A stretch of 64,000 bases of DNA, taken from Chionoecetes opilio. Taxonomy: Eukaryota > Arthropoda > Malacostraca > Decapoda > Majidae. Shown here piece by piece: positions 12,754-23,198 of this stretch. Both the position numbers and the translations under genes were made by a program. Position 1 is the stretch's first letter, and each line of letters starts with the position of its first letter. Location: positions 298,501 to 362,500 of the forward strand of contig JACEEZ010001777.1 of NCBI GenBank assembly GCA_016584305.1, read 5' to 3'. The notes beneath the pieces were generated by a model, which saw nothing but the letters and a program-made list of their open reading frames with translations, ran no database searches and was not told the origin of the DNA.

Positions 12754-13194
12754 TATTTAGAAAAATCCTGGTACAGTAGTAAAGTGAGACTTACCCTTCG
12801 GTTGCGGTGAAGCGGTCTGCATCTTGCCCGGACTTGGTGACAGCTTTCTTTAGTTTGCCGAGCTTGATGCGCATGCTGTCGTACCACGTCTTGAGTTCGT
12901 TGGACGTACGCTTCATCTGCCTGGCCTGCTCTGTCCACAGTCTGTCTTTCGCCGCCGCGTCTTTGTAACCAGCCAGCCTCTTGGAGTACAGCGTGGGATT
13001 CTGCTGGAGGAAGTCAATGATGAGCTCCTTCTCATCCTCCGATAAGTTGGTGACGACCCTGGGGGCTGCCCTCCTCCTAGCAGGTGCGTCTTCTTCAGCC
13101 TCCTCAGCCTCAGGTTCAGGTTCCAGTTCAGGGACCGGGTCAGCAGCAGCAGCACGCTCCTCTTCATCTGGCGGTGGTGAACGGCGAGGATCTT

Positions 13195-15260
13195 CAGACG
13201 GATTAAGAACATTTTTCGGAGAGACAGACTGGAGTAGTTTCCATGCAACAAGGAGTACCCAGAAAAAATGGGATGAGTTCATCCGAATTTACACCGAAGG
13301 AATAAATAATTATGTTCCAAGGATAGTTATCAAGAAAAGAAAAAGAATGAATGGTTTAACAGAAATGGAAATTTTAGCAAGACTAGAAAGGGGAAAAAAA
13401 GGAGGTATCAACCTTTGGGAGAAGTACAAAACACTAGAAATGAATATGTAAGAATCCGAAGAGAAGAAGAAAGTAACTATGAGAGAATATAATAAAAAAA
13501 TGTAAGAACAACCAAAACTTTTCTATAGATATATAAATGGAAAAATTAAAAACAAGGAAGGAATAGATAAGCTGAAGGTAAAGGCATAGTGTACGAAGAT
13601 GCATTACAACAGGCTGAGGTAATGAATAAGTGCTTACAGACTGGGATTTACAAGAGAAGTTAATTTAAAACGAAAAAATAATAGCAAAAGAAAAAATAAT
13701 GGGAAAACAAAAAGTAGACGTAATAGAAGTAAAAGGCTAATGGGAAAATCAAGATGTGGAAAAAAACCCCGGGTCCAGATGGAGTGTCGAATTGGATAAT
13801 GAAAGAGTGCAGTAACCAACTAGCAGGAAAGTTACATAGTGTAATTGAGAGCTCCTCAAGGAGAGCAGGATCCCGCTTGATTGGAAAAGAGCAAATATTG
13901 TGCCAATTCACAAAGGAGAGACAAAGAAAACCATTAAATTACAGGCCAGTATCATTAACAAGTGTAGTGGCAAAAATTGTGTGAAAAATTGTGAAGGACA
14001 GATGGTTGAAATATTTGGAAGAGACAAACCCCTCGCAGGTGGCCAGTTTGGATTTAGAGGAGGAATGTCATGTACAACGAATTTTTAAGCTTTTTAACTC
14101 GAAAATTATCGATGTGACACACAGGAAAGAGAGGGGTGGGTCGATTGCATATACTTGGACCTAAAGAAGGCTTTTGACAAGGTACCTCATAAAAACTGCT
14201 CTGGAAGCTAGAACATGTAGGAGGATTGAGGTGGTTTGCTGAAGTGGATGGAAACTTTTTGAGCAACAGAGAGATGAGAACAGTAATAAAAGATCAGAAG
14301 TCAAATGGTGCAGTGGGGATAAGTGGAGTTCCCTCAAGGGGTCAGTGTTGGCCCCAGTGATGTTTCTTGTCTATGTAAATAATGACAGAGGAGTGAAAAT
14401 TTTATGAGCTTATTCGCTGATGATGCTAAATTACTAAGAAAAGTAGAAAGTAAAGAGGACTGTGAGGATTTACAAAAGGATCTAATAAGATTTTCAGATG
14501 GAGTCAACTATGGGAATGGAGTTTTTTAAAGCTAAAAAAGGTAAAGTGATGGAAATGGCCCGTAGCATAAAACATAGCAAACAAGTAGCAAAAAGAGACA
14601 GAGAGGAAAGTATTCGATGGGAAATGATGGATAATCAAAACAAAAATCGAAAAAGATCTGGGAGTGTGGATTTTCGGACAATTTGGGCACCTGAGAAGCA
14701 TATAAACAAGATCACAGGAGATACATATCAAATTTCTGAGGGAAAATAAAATGGCATTCAAATATCTGGATTAAGATATGATTAAGAATTGATAAAATCT
14801 TTGATTCGACCAAGGTTGGAATATGCGGCAGTGTCCCAACATAAAAAAAGGATATAAGGAAGATTGAGAGAATACAAAGAACAGCCACAAAAAAGGGTCC
14901 AAGCATGAGAGATTTAACATATGAGGAAAGACTTTCAAGACTAAAACTCCCAACTCTTGAGAAAAGAAGAGAAAGGGGAGATTTTATAGCAGTGTATCAA
15001 TGGGTCTGGAAAAAATTGACAGAGAAGATCTGTTTGTGTGGGACGATAGAAGTGCAAGAGGTCATGAGAAGAAATTGAAAAAGGGCAATGCAAAAGGGAC
15101 AAAAAAAAAATCAGCTTCCCGTATAGAAGCATAGAACCTGGAACAACCTTGATGCAAAAATGATTAATTTCAAAAGTATTCAGGACTTCAAAGGCAAAGG
15201 CTGGATAATATGGATTTTTGGAGACGGGACATTACGAGCATAGCTCTTTTCCTGTATGTT
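13195..15260 (+). pseudogene. CR1/Jockey-like LINE reverse transcriptase, many frameshifts
   Basis: The segment begins by repeating the linker seen at 6066-6633, then encodes a non-LTR reverse transcriptase. Recognisable blocks in changing frames are KTPGPDGVSNWIMKEC, LNYRPVSLTSVVAKIV, GGQFGFRGGMSCTTN, LDLKKAFDKVPH, a GSVLAPVMFLVYVN block, the catalytic FADD at 14413-14424 and the late LRPRLEYAAV-like block. The 3' end at about 15240-15290 carries the short tandem tail AACTAGGTAAATAC, as in elements that end in microsatellite-like repeats. Single-base indels occur every few dozen bases, more than in the left half, consistent with poor local sequence quality. Clade is CR1/Jockey-like by motif; a tree would be needed to fix it. 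Confidence 0.8.
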
Positions 15261-15483
15261 ATAACTAGGTAAATACAACTAGGTAGATACATAACTCTCC
15301 TTCTCCACCGCGTTGCTTGAATCTATGTTAATTTTGCATAAAACTTACTGTGGTGAATTATCCGGCATTACAATAATAGCAAAATTGCAATGTGTTTCAG
15401 AGGCCCTCCGCCGAACCCCTGAGACTGGCTCACTGAACCCCTGGGGTTCGATCGAATCCAGGTTAAGAACCACTGCTCTAAGC

Positions 15484-16930
15484 AGACATGGTGCCTCAGA
15501 GACTATGGTTGACGAAATTTGCATTAATAACACTTCTGTCGGATGAAGAAGAGTTGTAACCTCTAAACACACTGTTTTGGGTACATAAAGCCTTGAGACA
15601 AACCACAATTATCCACGGCAACAGTCTCATTACGTTAAAATATTCCTTCCCCAGAAACAGTTTACGTGACAGGACGGTGATGTTTGGAGCCGTGACGGCG
15701 TACACCGTTTAGTGTAACACGTACTATTTTGTTTGAATGAAAGAAATTCTATACGGATGTGATGAGACGGTGCCATGTCACCATGCCGTATGGTGTGATT
15801 CGGCATTGAGGCGGACGTGTGGGCCGTTTTGAGTCTTGGTTTTGGTATATCCGTGTGTAAGAGTTTTGTCCCGTCTGCAGGTACGTTGCGTCATTTTTAC
15901 TAACACTCTTTCATACAGTTTCCTTATCCGTAAAGAGTCGGGTGGTACAAGGCCTATCTGTCTCCTATTCCACCTTGCTTACCACTGCAGCGGCAGCTAA
16001 CACACACACGCACACACACCTGCATCGCTTAGCCACCCCCCTGTCTTGGGACCAAATTATGAGGTGACCTGACGCTGACCTGACTTGTCCTCGCCGACAC
16101 AACTGCAACACCAGCCAGGTAATTAAGTCAGCCACAGGACTACAGAGACACACACTTCTGCACAACTTCTTATCCCACGTTGTACTATGACTCAAGCTGT
16201 AAAAAACTAACAAAGCACACGACGCCCTATCTGCCTATTCTCTTATGTGTATAGACACGACTAACCGATGATCTACACCACCCTTTCACCGACGTCACAA
16301 ACCTTCTTCAAATAAAAACTTTAACAGCGCTCTTTGTTTCACTTTCCATTTATCAACAAGCTCATTCCAGCGAAAATTCCATAACCATTTTCATGCCTTC
16401 CCTTCTATCATCTCCTTCCAACTTGATTTTGTCCAACTTGTCTGGCCCGAGTCGAATGCGGTTTAAGGCGACATTATAATGCGGGATGTTTGTCTTTTCC
16501 ATGGGTGCCAGGAGGAGTCTGAGCGGTAATAGACCCATGGTTGGTGCGTGGAGGGAGTCGCTGAGTGAAGTATCCCAGGTGAAGCGGCAGACCTTGAGAT
16601 ATCAGACATTTTACAATGGAAGCAGCAGCGGGTGCGATGATGTCTTACATCTGACACGGCCATCTTGTACAACATCACATCCTTTTTGCCCCAGATCTTT
16701 TTCGCTTAAATCCAACCTTTTCTTAGTACAGTAATTATGCATTTCTGTTGATAGCACAGTTACAAATTTGTGCTCAGTGACTAACTGTTTCATACAGATC
16801 ACTCCAGACCCCCTTTAGTAATACACACACACGGCTGTCCCCGCATTCTCTGCCCCGCACCTCATCATTCGCTAATATGGCCGCATTAGCACGCAGGGTG
16901 AACTTTGCATTCCTTTTACAGGAAAAAATT
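15484..16930. other. No gene recognised
   Basis: Right-hand interior of the putative outer element. It contains a short (CA)n near 16000-16018 and an unrecognised stretch with CCGTATGGTGTGATTCGGC-like palindromic pieces near 15660-15850, possibly a decayed MITE. No conserved coding block was found. Confidence 0.45.
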
Positions 16931-17034
16931 AGTCCTTATGCGCCGGCAAATACGGTAAGAACCATTGATTTTTCAACTCACCAGAGCGACATCGCTTTCT
17001 TCCTCTGATGTCGGGCTGAGGATGGTGATGGGAC

Positions 17035-17800
17035 ATGTCTCCGACCGTTACCTCCTGCAGACATGTCGGACTGCTTATACACATCGGCTGGCACAGCTTA
17101 CCCTCCCATGGTTGCTCTCACAAACTGATTGACCACCACCTCATGGGCTTGACGTCTCTCGGATTACCAGATGTCACCATCACCTACAACTTTGTGCGAG
17201 GAGGGTACCAAAGTATTCTATTTGCCAGCTTTCTACATGGGCAAATGGTGCCTCATGTTGACATCATGTTTCTTTCTCCAAGGAGAAGCCGTCAACTCAC
17301 GTCAGGCACGGAAACTTGCAAAGTACTTGTAGCAATGCATCATCTCAAGCAAATTCGGCACTAAAGCATCTGGACTGAAAGCCAATCCGTGTCACTACCT
17401 CCAAAACTTCGGAAAGCACTAAAATGAGATTGACTTTCTATTGATAGAAGAGTTTCTGGTTAATGTGTACAAGTCTGGAACACAATGCAAAACAATGGAT
17501 GAGCTAAGATATCACCTTTTTCACCACAGCAAAAAGACTATCCTTGACCTATCCCCCAGCAGTCGTTTTATCAAGGGGCATATTCTCAGGGCATTTAACT
17601 ATTTGTACATGCAACTACACTGTCTGGAGAAAGTGTACCTTGATCCAAAGAATTTTGGCTACAGTGCAGATGGTGGCATCCTTGAGCCGGAACTATGTCA
17701 GGTCTTACTGCCAGATGACTTCCCAATGCCATGTAAATGCACGTTCTGTGCCACTAAGCGATGTGTTTGTAGACAATATGAGCTAAGTTGTTGTCAGTAA
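17035..17800 (+). pseudogene. Unrecognised protein with C-terminal Cys cluster, fragment
   Basis: The clearest part is the open frame 17441-17800 (about 119 aa). It has a His-rich segment (LRYHLFHHSKKTI), a helical central part and an end of LPDDFPMPCKCTFCATKRC with more Cys after it, suggestive of zinc binding. Upstream, coding-like sequence at 17035-17440 continues only with frame changes and in-frame stops. I do not recognise the family. The Cys-rich tail after an LP(D/E)DFP motif resembles tails of uncharacterised TE-associated proteins in invertebrates, but that is a weak resemblance. No partner gene or element ends were found nearby. Confidence 0.4.
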
Positions 17801-19121
17801 TGCAGCTGCGCTTCTGACAAAGGATGTAATAATCCAGCTGGTTAGATAAAGGATAGGTGCTGGATGATTATTTACTAAGTGACCCCAGCCCACACGCCTC
17901 GTGAAAATTGGACTCATCATTTTCGTAAAATGGAACAATTTTCCAATTTATATTACATCCTTTTACTGTTAGGAAAACACAAACAAACAAACAAACAAAC
18001 AAACTATTGTAAGATTCATTCATTCAGTTCCTCAGTGTAGAATCGAGTTTGATTTCCCTTATGTACTTAAGAGAGTGGACATAACATTTTTCCAATTTGG
18101 TCACCAAGACCATCCTTATTCATCACTACTGCCCTTAGAAACCTACTTTTACTTCAAAAAGGAAGCTAAGATAAGCAAGACTTTTCTGTTTGTACTTCTC
18201 AAGTCCTAAACTTGAGAGAAAGTGTAATGGTATTTACCTCAGGTTTTAGTAAATTCATCATTTCTTTTAATTTGACCCTAAATGTTCACATGGACCTACA
18301 GTATTCTGTTTGGTAATTTAAAAAAATTCTCTAATGTGCAATAAACTATTACAAACTAAAAAACAATGAGATTTGTCACTCCATATATTTTTTTTTTTTT
18401 TTTGTATTACAACCCCAGATTTTTCAAAATTTTTGATATAACTTTGTATTTACGATCCTTCTGAAAATGTTCATTGTGTAATCAACTTCACTTTAGCTAA
18501 ATCTTGTAGCGGATAAGTTAAGCTTTCTTTTGAGTGGTAACTCATTTCCGTAAGTGTCTTTGTGTAGGTGCTATGGCGATCGAAAGGAGGCACACCCGCC
18601 ATTAGGAGGGTCATTTCCGGAAAGCATAATTTTGACAAATCCGTGATTTATGAGATTATTGCCAGGTTTCAGATGAGCTACCCTCATTAATGTTATGCCC
18701 CAGGTGGTCCTCTATCAGAATCAGGTGAGTGATTTCGGGGCCCTCTCAAACATGAAAAACACCCTTGGCTTCTGGACTAATAACGCCTGAATAATATCCC
18801 TGAAAAGAAAATTTGATAAAGTTTTCTTGTTTATTCTGTTGCATATATTACATGTATATGGCAGAAAGCTCAAAATTTGAAATTATGTGTGAACTGTTCA
18901 AACGTAACTATAAAGTCACACTCGTCCTTCGCGGCAGTAAGTGCATTTAAATGTAAGATCTTGAATTTGTAAACAAAACACAAATATTACTTGTTTCCTT
19001 CCTAAGAAGTCAATATCAGCTAACATATATGTCCATATTTTCTATCTCTTGTATAAAACTTAGTACAAAATATATATTTCTTCTATAATACAAAAATTTA
19101 ATTAATTTTATTTTAAAACGC

Positions 19122-19150
<29 letters not shown>
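17801..19150. other. No gene seen; simple repeats
   Basis: Contains (CAAA)n at 17979-18004, a T run at about 18388-18404 and a long A run at about 19125-19153. No conserved coding block or inverted end was found. Confidence 0.5.
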
Positions 19151-19153
<3 letters not shown>

Positions 19154-19156
<3 letters not shown>

Positions 19157-19241
19157 CTCGAGACTCTGACATATCCCCAGACCTCGGATTTTGTCCAGCA
19201 AATCCGATATCCGGGAAATCGAGGTCCGGGAAATCGAGGTT

Positions 19242-19246
<5 letters not shown>
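19154..19246. mobile_element. Solo right end of Tigger-type family F
   Basis: The last about 95 bp match the right end of the complete family-F MITE at 12003-12753 (CTCTGACATATCCC, GAAATCGAGGTTTGTGTG), ending next to a (TA)n tract. Confidence 0.75.

Positions 19247-19285
<39 letters not shown>
19247..19285. repeat. (TA)n microsatellite
   Basis: Pure TA repeat joining the family-F end to the next element's CAGG terminus. Confidence 0.95.
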
Positions 19286-19288
<3 letters not shown>

Positions 19289-20267
19289 GAAAATACCTTT
19301 TATCCGGATATATCCGGACTTCCGGGTAGCCGGTTAATGGAAAAGTCCGGTTAATGGGTAAGTATACTTACGAAAGATGCATTTACTAAAAATAAACATA
19401 ATATTGTATGATTGTTTCTCTTACCTTATTAGTAGATCATTGTAGAACTGTAATTCATCATAAATAGACATGCCCAGCCCAACATAGCACTCCTGTTCTT
19501 GTTGACTACAACTTGTCACTTGCAGCATTTTCATCAGCCGACTTTTTTTCTCCACTAACATCCAGCTTTCTAATACCATGGCGAATCTTGAATTAATTTA
19601 ACCATCCAATCGTGTAACCACACTCTGACTGGACCCCCATTTTTTCATGGAAAGATTTTGCTTTTTCAATAATCAAAGGGCCACTAACGCAAGTTCCTTC
19701 CGATCGTTTTAGGGCCAACCACTCATACACTGCCTTGTCTACCTCCTCCTGCTTTGGTTTTCGTAACGTTTTCCGCGATTCCACACCTAGTCCAGTCTCA
19801 GACTTCAAATAAAATTGCTTTAGTTGTTTAGCCTGTGCTTTTATATCGTACATAGTTGACATGCCAATATTATATTGTTATAGAATATTTTGTCTCCTTT
19901 CCCCACTTTCAAGTCTTTGGCAAATGTCTAGTTTGTCTTTAATCGATAATACGACACGTTTACGTGTTATTTTCTTTGCTGTAACTTTCGGCATGTTGAA
20001 AGTACGGATGACTCAAAATACCACTCCGGTCGTCGGTAGCACTGACCTTGCCCACGGACTGATAAACACTGAATTATCATAGCGCATGGCGCATTATGGC
20101 GGGAATAAACAGGTGGCGATAGGTGGCGCTCACGTCTACGGCGGCAAAATTAAAAGTTAAATATTTCGTTACTTTTTTATTTTTTAATACTATTTACTTA
20201 CCTGCCACAAATTCCGGTTATTGGGTTATTCCGGTTGTTGGGTATCCGGATAAAAGGTATTTTCCTG
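19286..20267. mobile_element. Tigger-type element carrying only the DNA-binding gene part (family E)
   Basis: Left end CAGGAAAATACCTTTTATCC and right end GGATAAAAGGTATTTTCCTG are near-perfect inverted repeats flanked by TA. The 982-bp body holds a minus-strand gene for a CENP-B-type DNA-binding region and no catalytic domain, so it is a deletion derivative. Confidence 0.85.
19593..19994 (-). pseudogene. Tigger transposase DNA-binding region (CENP-B-type HTH), truncated
   Basis: Reading left from the ATG at 19994-19992, the protein begins MPKVTAKKITRKRVVLSIKD, an HTH of the CENP-B N-terminal (psq-like) type, continues QYNIGMSTMYDIKAQ, and then has a Tc5/CENP-B-type second HTH (QEEVDKAVYEWLALKRSEG, then IIEKAKSFHEKMG). 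It stops at about 133 codons, before any DDE_1 domain. One in-frame TAA interrupts the first HTH (near 19888). In full Tigger transposases this part binds the terminal repeats, so an open version could act as a binding-only competitor. This copy would need the stop read through, or to start downstream of it. Confidence 0.75.
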
Positions 20268-20771
20268 TATATATATATGCATATGCGTGTATTCAAATTA
20301 ATATCGTCAATACAGGGAGGTCCCGAAGATACGAGCAGTTAGGTTCCACCTGGCATACTCGTAAAGCGAAATCTTGTATAACGAAACACATAACTAATGG
20401 TAAAATACAGGTTTGGTTCCAAGGCCCCATCAATAAAAAAACAAACAAACATGTTTTTCAAGCTAAAATAAACGATAGCAAACACAACAAACACACAGCG
20501 TCTATATTACCCACACTGTACTACCTATTCTGTAGAAAAAGCATTCTGAAAGAGAAAATAGCACACAAAATAACATAACTGCATATTAATTAAACATAAA
20601 ACATGCATAACACTCACAAGTGGTAATGTTGTGTGTGGGGAGACAGGAAGCTGGCACGTAGCCAGCTGAGAGTCCCTATTTACTCTCTCCGAGGCTCGAG
20701 AGAAAACAGCGGTGACTGCGTTTGCAGGGATGACTGGGTTAGAGTTCTTCCTCCTCCCCTTGATCACTTGG

Positions 20772-21804
20772 GGGGAAAGCTCCCTTCACTTATTCCATAA
20801 TCGAACCACGATAGCACCACCAATTTGATTATTGACGCTATCGTGAAATTTAACCATGAAAAAAGCAGACCACGATAGCCTCACAACAATGTCACACTGC
20901 CTGTACGTATGTGTCATGACGGTCGTAAGATGGTCACGATGGAGTCATGACAGCTGTAAGACTATGTCACGAATGGAAAATAAACGGTCATTTTGTCGTC
21001 ACGATAGAGCTACGATAACCACGACAGTGCCATGACGGTGCCATGAACATACCACGATAGCGTCAAGAGCTAGCCCTACACGTGGGTGGGGGTTGCCATG
21101 GTGATGGAGAAGGAAGGGGGACTATAGAGATGAAAGTGGGAGAAACAGGGTTGTGTTGGTGATGGGGAATGGGGGGAAACGGGGGAGGTGGGTTGTAATA
21201 AAGAAGGGGGAGTTGGTGTTGGTGGGAAACGGGGGGGGGGGGGTTACCACGTGGTGATGGGAGTAGTGGGTAGGGAGTCACGGAGGGAGTGTCATCACGT
21301 GGTGGTGGGAGTAGGGGGAAGGTAGTCAAGGGGGGAGTGTCACCATGTGGTGGTGGGAGTAGGGGGAAGGTAGTCGAGGGGGGAGTGTTATCACGTGGTG
21401 GTGGGAGTAGGGGGAGTGGAGTCGGGGGTGGGTGGAGGTGAACGAGAAAGGGGGGGAAGGCGGAAGGGGGTGCAAAAATGGGGGGGAAGGCAGGGATGAA
21501 GGAGCGCGTAACAATTTCTTATCGTCACGATAAACATACGACGATCATGATAGTGTCACGAAGCTGCTACATCGATAACGATAGCATCACGATAGAATTA
21601 CGATACCGCTGCGTTGGGTATGAAAATCGTAGAGCTTCCCGATTTTTTAATGCACGCACTAACTTTTCGTGGCCTCGGCCGAGCGCGTCACGAGCGTCAC
21701 GATCGGTCACGATGGACCCATAACCAGGACCATGATGGCGCTGCGCACTGCATTGTTGGCGCTTTCGTGGTTCGATTATGGAATGTGTGAAGGGGGCTTT
21801 CGAA
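20772..21804. mobile_element. Inverted-repeat element with AAAGC(T/C)CCCTTCAC ends (family D)
   Basis: About 40 bp of inverted match: AAAGCTCCCTTCAC with CCATAATCGAACCACGA on the left, and TCGTGGTTCGATTATGG with GTGAAGGGGGCTTT on the right. The interior is full of CACGATAGC/GTCACGATGG repeats in both orientations, like subterminal binding sites. No coding capacity. Superfamily not resolved. Confidence 0.65.
21080..21520. repeat. G-rich minisatellite
   Basis: Tandem copies of a unit near 60 bp (GTGGTGGTGGGAGTAGGGGG with GTAGTC and GGGGGGAGTG) at about 21240-21430, flanked by related G-rich sequence. Pro-rich opposite-strand frames here are artefacts of the repeat. Confidence 0.85.
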
Positions 21805-22305
21805 GAGGAAAGATCCTCGGTGCTAAAAAGACGTTGTATGTAGGCTACTGTTGGGGACGCCGCGTGATACACTATAGACTCGAGAGGGTAGGGTAGGTAA
21901 GGGACAAGGGAGGGGTGCGCAGACCTCTTCCACTGCCCACAAACTCGTCTCTGCGCATCTGAATCATTGTACATCATCCAGGAATGTGAATTTTTGTAGG
22001 CCACATTGTTGTACCGAGCCACCAGAATTATCATATTTTCAGATTGATTATCGTACAACCTTAGGTAAAATCATATAGTCAGTAAATGACTTTATAATTT
22101 TAGTAAATAACTTGTAATTTACTTTAGTAAATAACTTGGTAATTTTACTCACCCCAGTTTAAATGTCGTAGCATTGGATTTTCGATCTCGTATATTGAAA
22201 ATAGACCCTAATTTACACATCTCGTATCATCGGATTCTCGTATATCGAATGCTCGTATAATGGGACCTCCCTGTATAGTACATATAATATAGCCTATTTC
22301 CTTAC

Positions 22306-22428
22306 CATAATCAGGTAGGTCATCATGGAACTCATCATCTGAATGACTGAGATCATCATAATTATTCTGACCTTCAGCATTGCGTTCTAGAGCACGCTGC
22401 ATGCCGTAAAATCTTATGGCATCCATGT
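22306..22428 (-). CDS. Possible acidic coding exon
   Basis: A TTTTTCAG acceptor and a GTAAGG donor on the minus strand bound an open stretch encoding DMDAIRFYGMQRALERNAEG followed by an acidic run ending in DDLPDYG. A comparable acidic exon lies at 26356-26523. No family is recognised and no neighbouring exons were found, so this may be chance or a remnant. Confidence 0.25.
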
Positions 22429-22429
22429 C

Positions 22430-23198
22430 TGAAAAATTGTACAATTTTACTCGCGACAAGACAAAGTGAACGAAATAGTTACACTTGAACAAAGCTATGC
22501 TTACTACAGCAAATTTAATGAAGCAGTATACTTACTAATTAGTGTCAGCAGAGGAGCACAAACGAGAGCACGTCCGCCCACCCCCCCCTGAGATCACATG
22601 CTGCTCTAATAATATAAACAATATGAGGCGCCAAATCAAAAGAGAAAACAGATTTGCTAGCACAGGGAGCACTCAGCAGATCGTGACGATTCTGTAGTTG
22701 TACTCGGCAGTTACTCCATAAACTGTTGGGTTTTTACAACACATCCTTCTATTTTGAACGTAATGAAAACGTCACTTTCGTCGCTTTAGAGTTAATAATT
22801 ATAATAATGATAATAATAGTAATAACAAAAACAATAATAATAATAACAATAATAATTTACTCAATCCTCAGCTACCGCGCATTTGGCTATTGTATTTCAT
22901 TGCTATCGCAGAAATCTCAAAATCTGCAAACCTTGGCTATAGCACATTATTTACAGCTATCATGCACCAGAAGTAGTGGAAATTCATTTGAAATCTGACA
23001 TTCCCGGGCAGTATGTTATCATACACGTCATACGTTACTCGCTCCCTGATAGGTCAACGTCACCATGCTGTTGATTGCTGTGATTGACCACCCTCCATCC
23101 CTTCCTTTCTGCCTTTATCAGTCTGTGCACATCTCCCATACCCATCTCCAAAGGTAGATGTTATAGACTATTATGTTCTTTTATCTGATTTAGTATTA
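22430..23198. other. No gene recognised
   Basis: Contains an AT-rich (AATAATAAT)n patch near 22795-22855. No inverted ends or conserved coding block were seen. Confidence 0.45.

Larger units (their letters stand above)
6634..13194. mobile_element. PIF/Harbinger element with transposase and MADF genes, right end missing
   Basis: Sequence changes sharply at 6634 from LINE to GC-rich Harbinger-like sequence. It carries a Harbinger transposase on the plus strand (7081-9148) and a MADF-type DNA-binding gene on the minus strand (10546-13194), the two-gene arrangement known for animal Harbinger elements. The right side is cut in the first MADF exon at about 13194, where LINE sequence resumes, so no right terminal repeat is present. 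The single N at 10125 and a duplicated block around it mean the interior may be misassembled. Confidence 0.7.
10546..13194 (-). pseudogene. Harbinger MADF DNA-binding partner protein, two exons, truncated 5' end
   Basis: Exon 1 (13194 to 12795) encodes an acidic Glu/Pro stretch followed by a MADF (Myb/SANT-like) domain: LSEDEKELIIDFLQ, then LYSKRLAGYKD, then WYDSMRIKLGKL. A GTAAGT donor follows. The acceptor at 11430-11429 joins in phase to exon 2 (11428 to 10546), which starts WIWQRFQFLLEHI, runs through an Ala/Pro-rich linker and contains a BESS-like helix (LRSLPPAIRRTAEARI). In Harbinger elements this protein is thought to bring the transposase to DNA and the nucleus. The 5' end is cut at 13194 by LINE sequence. 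The intron contains a TA-rich tract and a 751-bp Tigger MITE. The C-terminal end is duplicated across the N at 10125. Confidence 0.75.
3700..15475. mobile_element. hAT element with perfect 8-bp target duplication, filled by later insertions
   Basis: The left terminus is CAGTGGTTCTTAACCTTTTC at 3700 and the right terminus is its inverse, AGGTTAAGAACCACTG, ending at 15475. The 8 bp outside are identical: CTCTAAGC at 3692-3699 and at 15476-15483. Both arms carry GAACCCCT-type motifs known from hAT ends. An 8-bp duplication is diagnostic of hAT. No hAT transposase remains. Original hAT sequence is limited to about 3700-4380 and 15260-15475; the rest is LINE and Harbinger sequence that entered later. 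About 100 bp near 3790-3910 is a partial internal duplication. Confidence 0.85.
2161..16955. mobile_element. Putative outer TA-flanked element (family K) hosting nested insertions
   Basis: The left end reads CCGTATTTGCCGGCACATAA after TA (2159-2160). The right end reads TATGCGCCGGCAAATACGG before TA (16956-16957). These are inverted and TA-flanked, as expected of a mariner/pogo-like element. The first 450 bp match a second partial copy starting at 48247. If the ends belong together, most of the 14.8 kb is later insertion, mainly the hAT at 3700-15475. Pairing two ends this far apart is inference; they could come from separate copies. Confidence 0.42.
20313..22273. mobile_element. TA-flanked MITE family C, copy 1, with inner insertions
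   Basis: Left end CAGGGAGGTCCCGAAGATAC and right end CGTATAATGGGACCTCCCTG, each next to TA. The first 320 bp and last 280 bp match the other family-C copies (43650-44417, 53071-54552). The middle holds a separate inverted-repeat element and a minisatellite. Confidence 0.85.

Noticed and set aside
15660..15850. Palindromic CCGTATGG/GTGTGATTCGGC pieces as a MITE end
   Set aside because: No convincing partner end was found; a link to GGTTCACACTCTGAAATC near 3595 is too weak.
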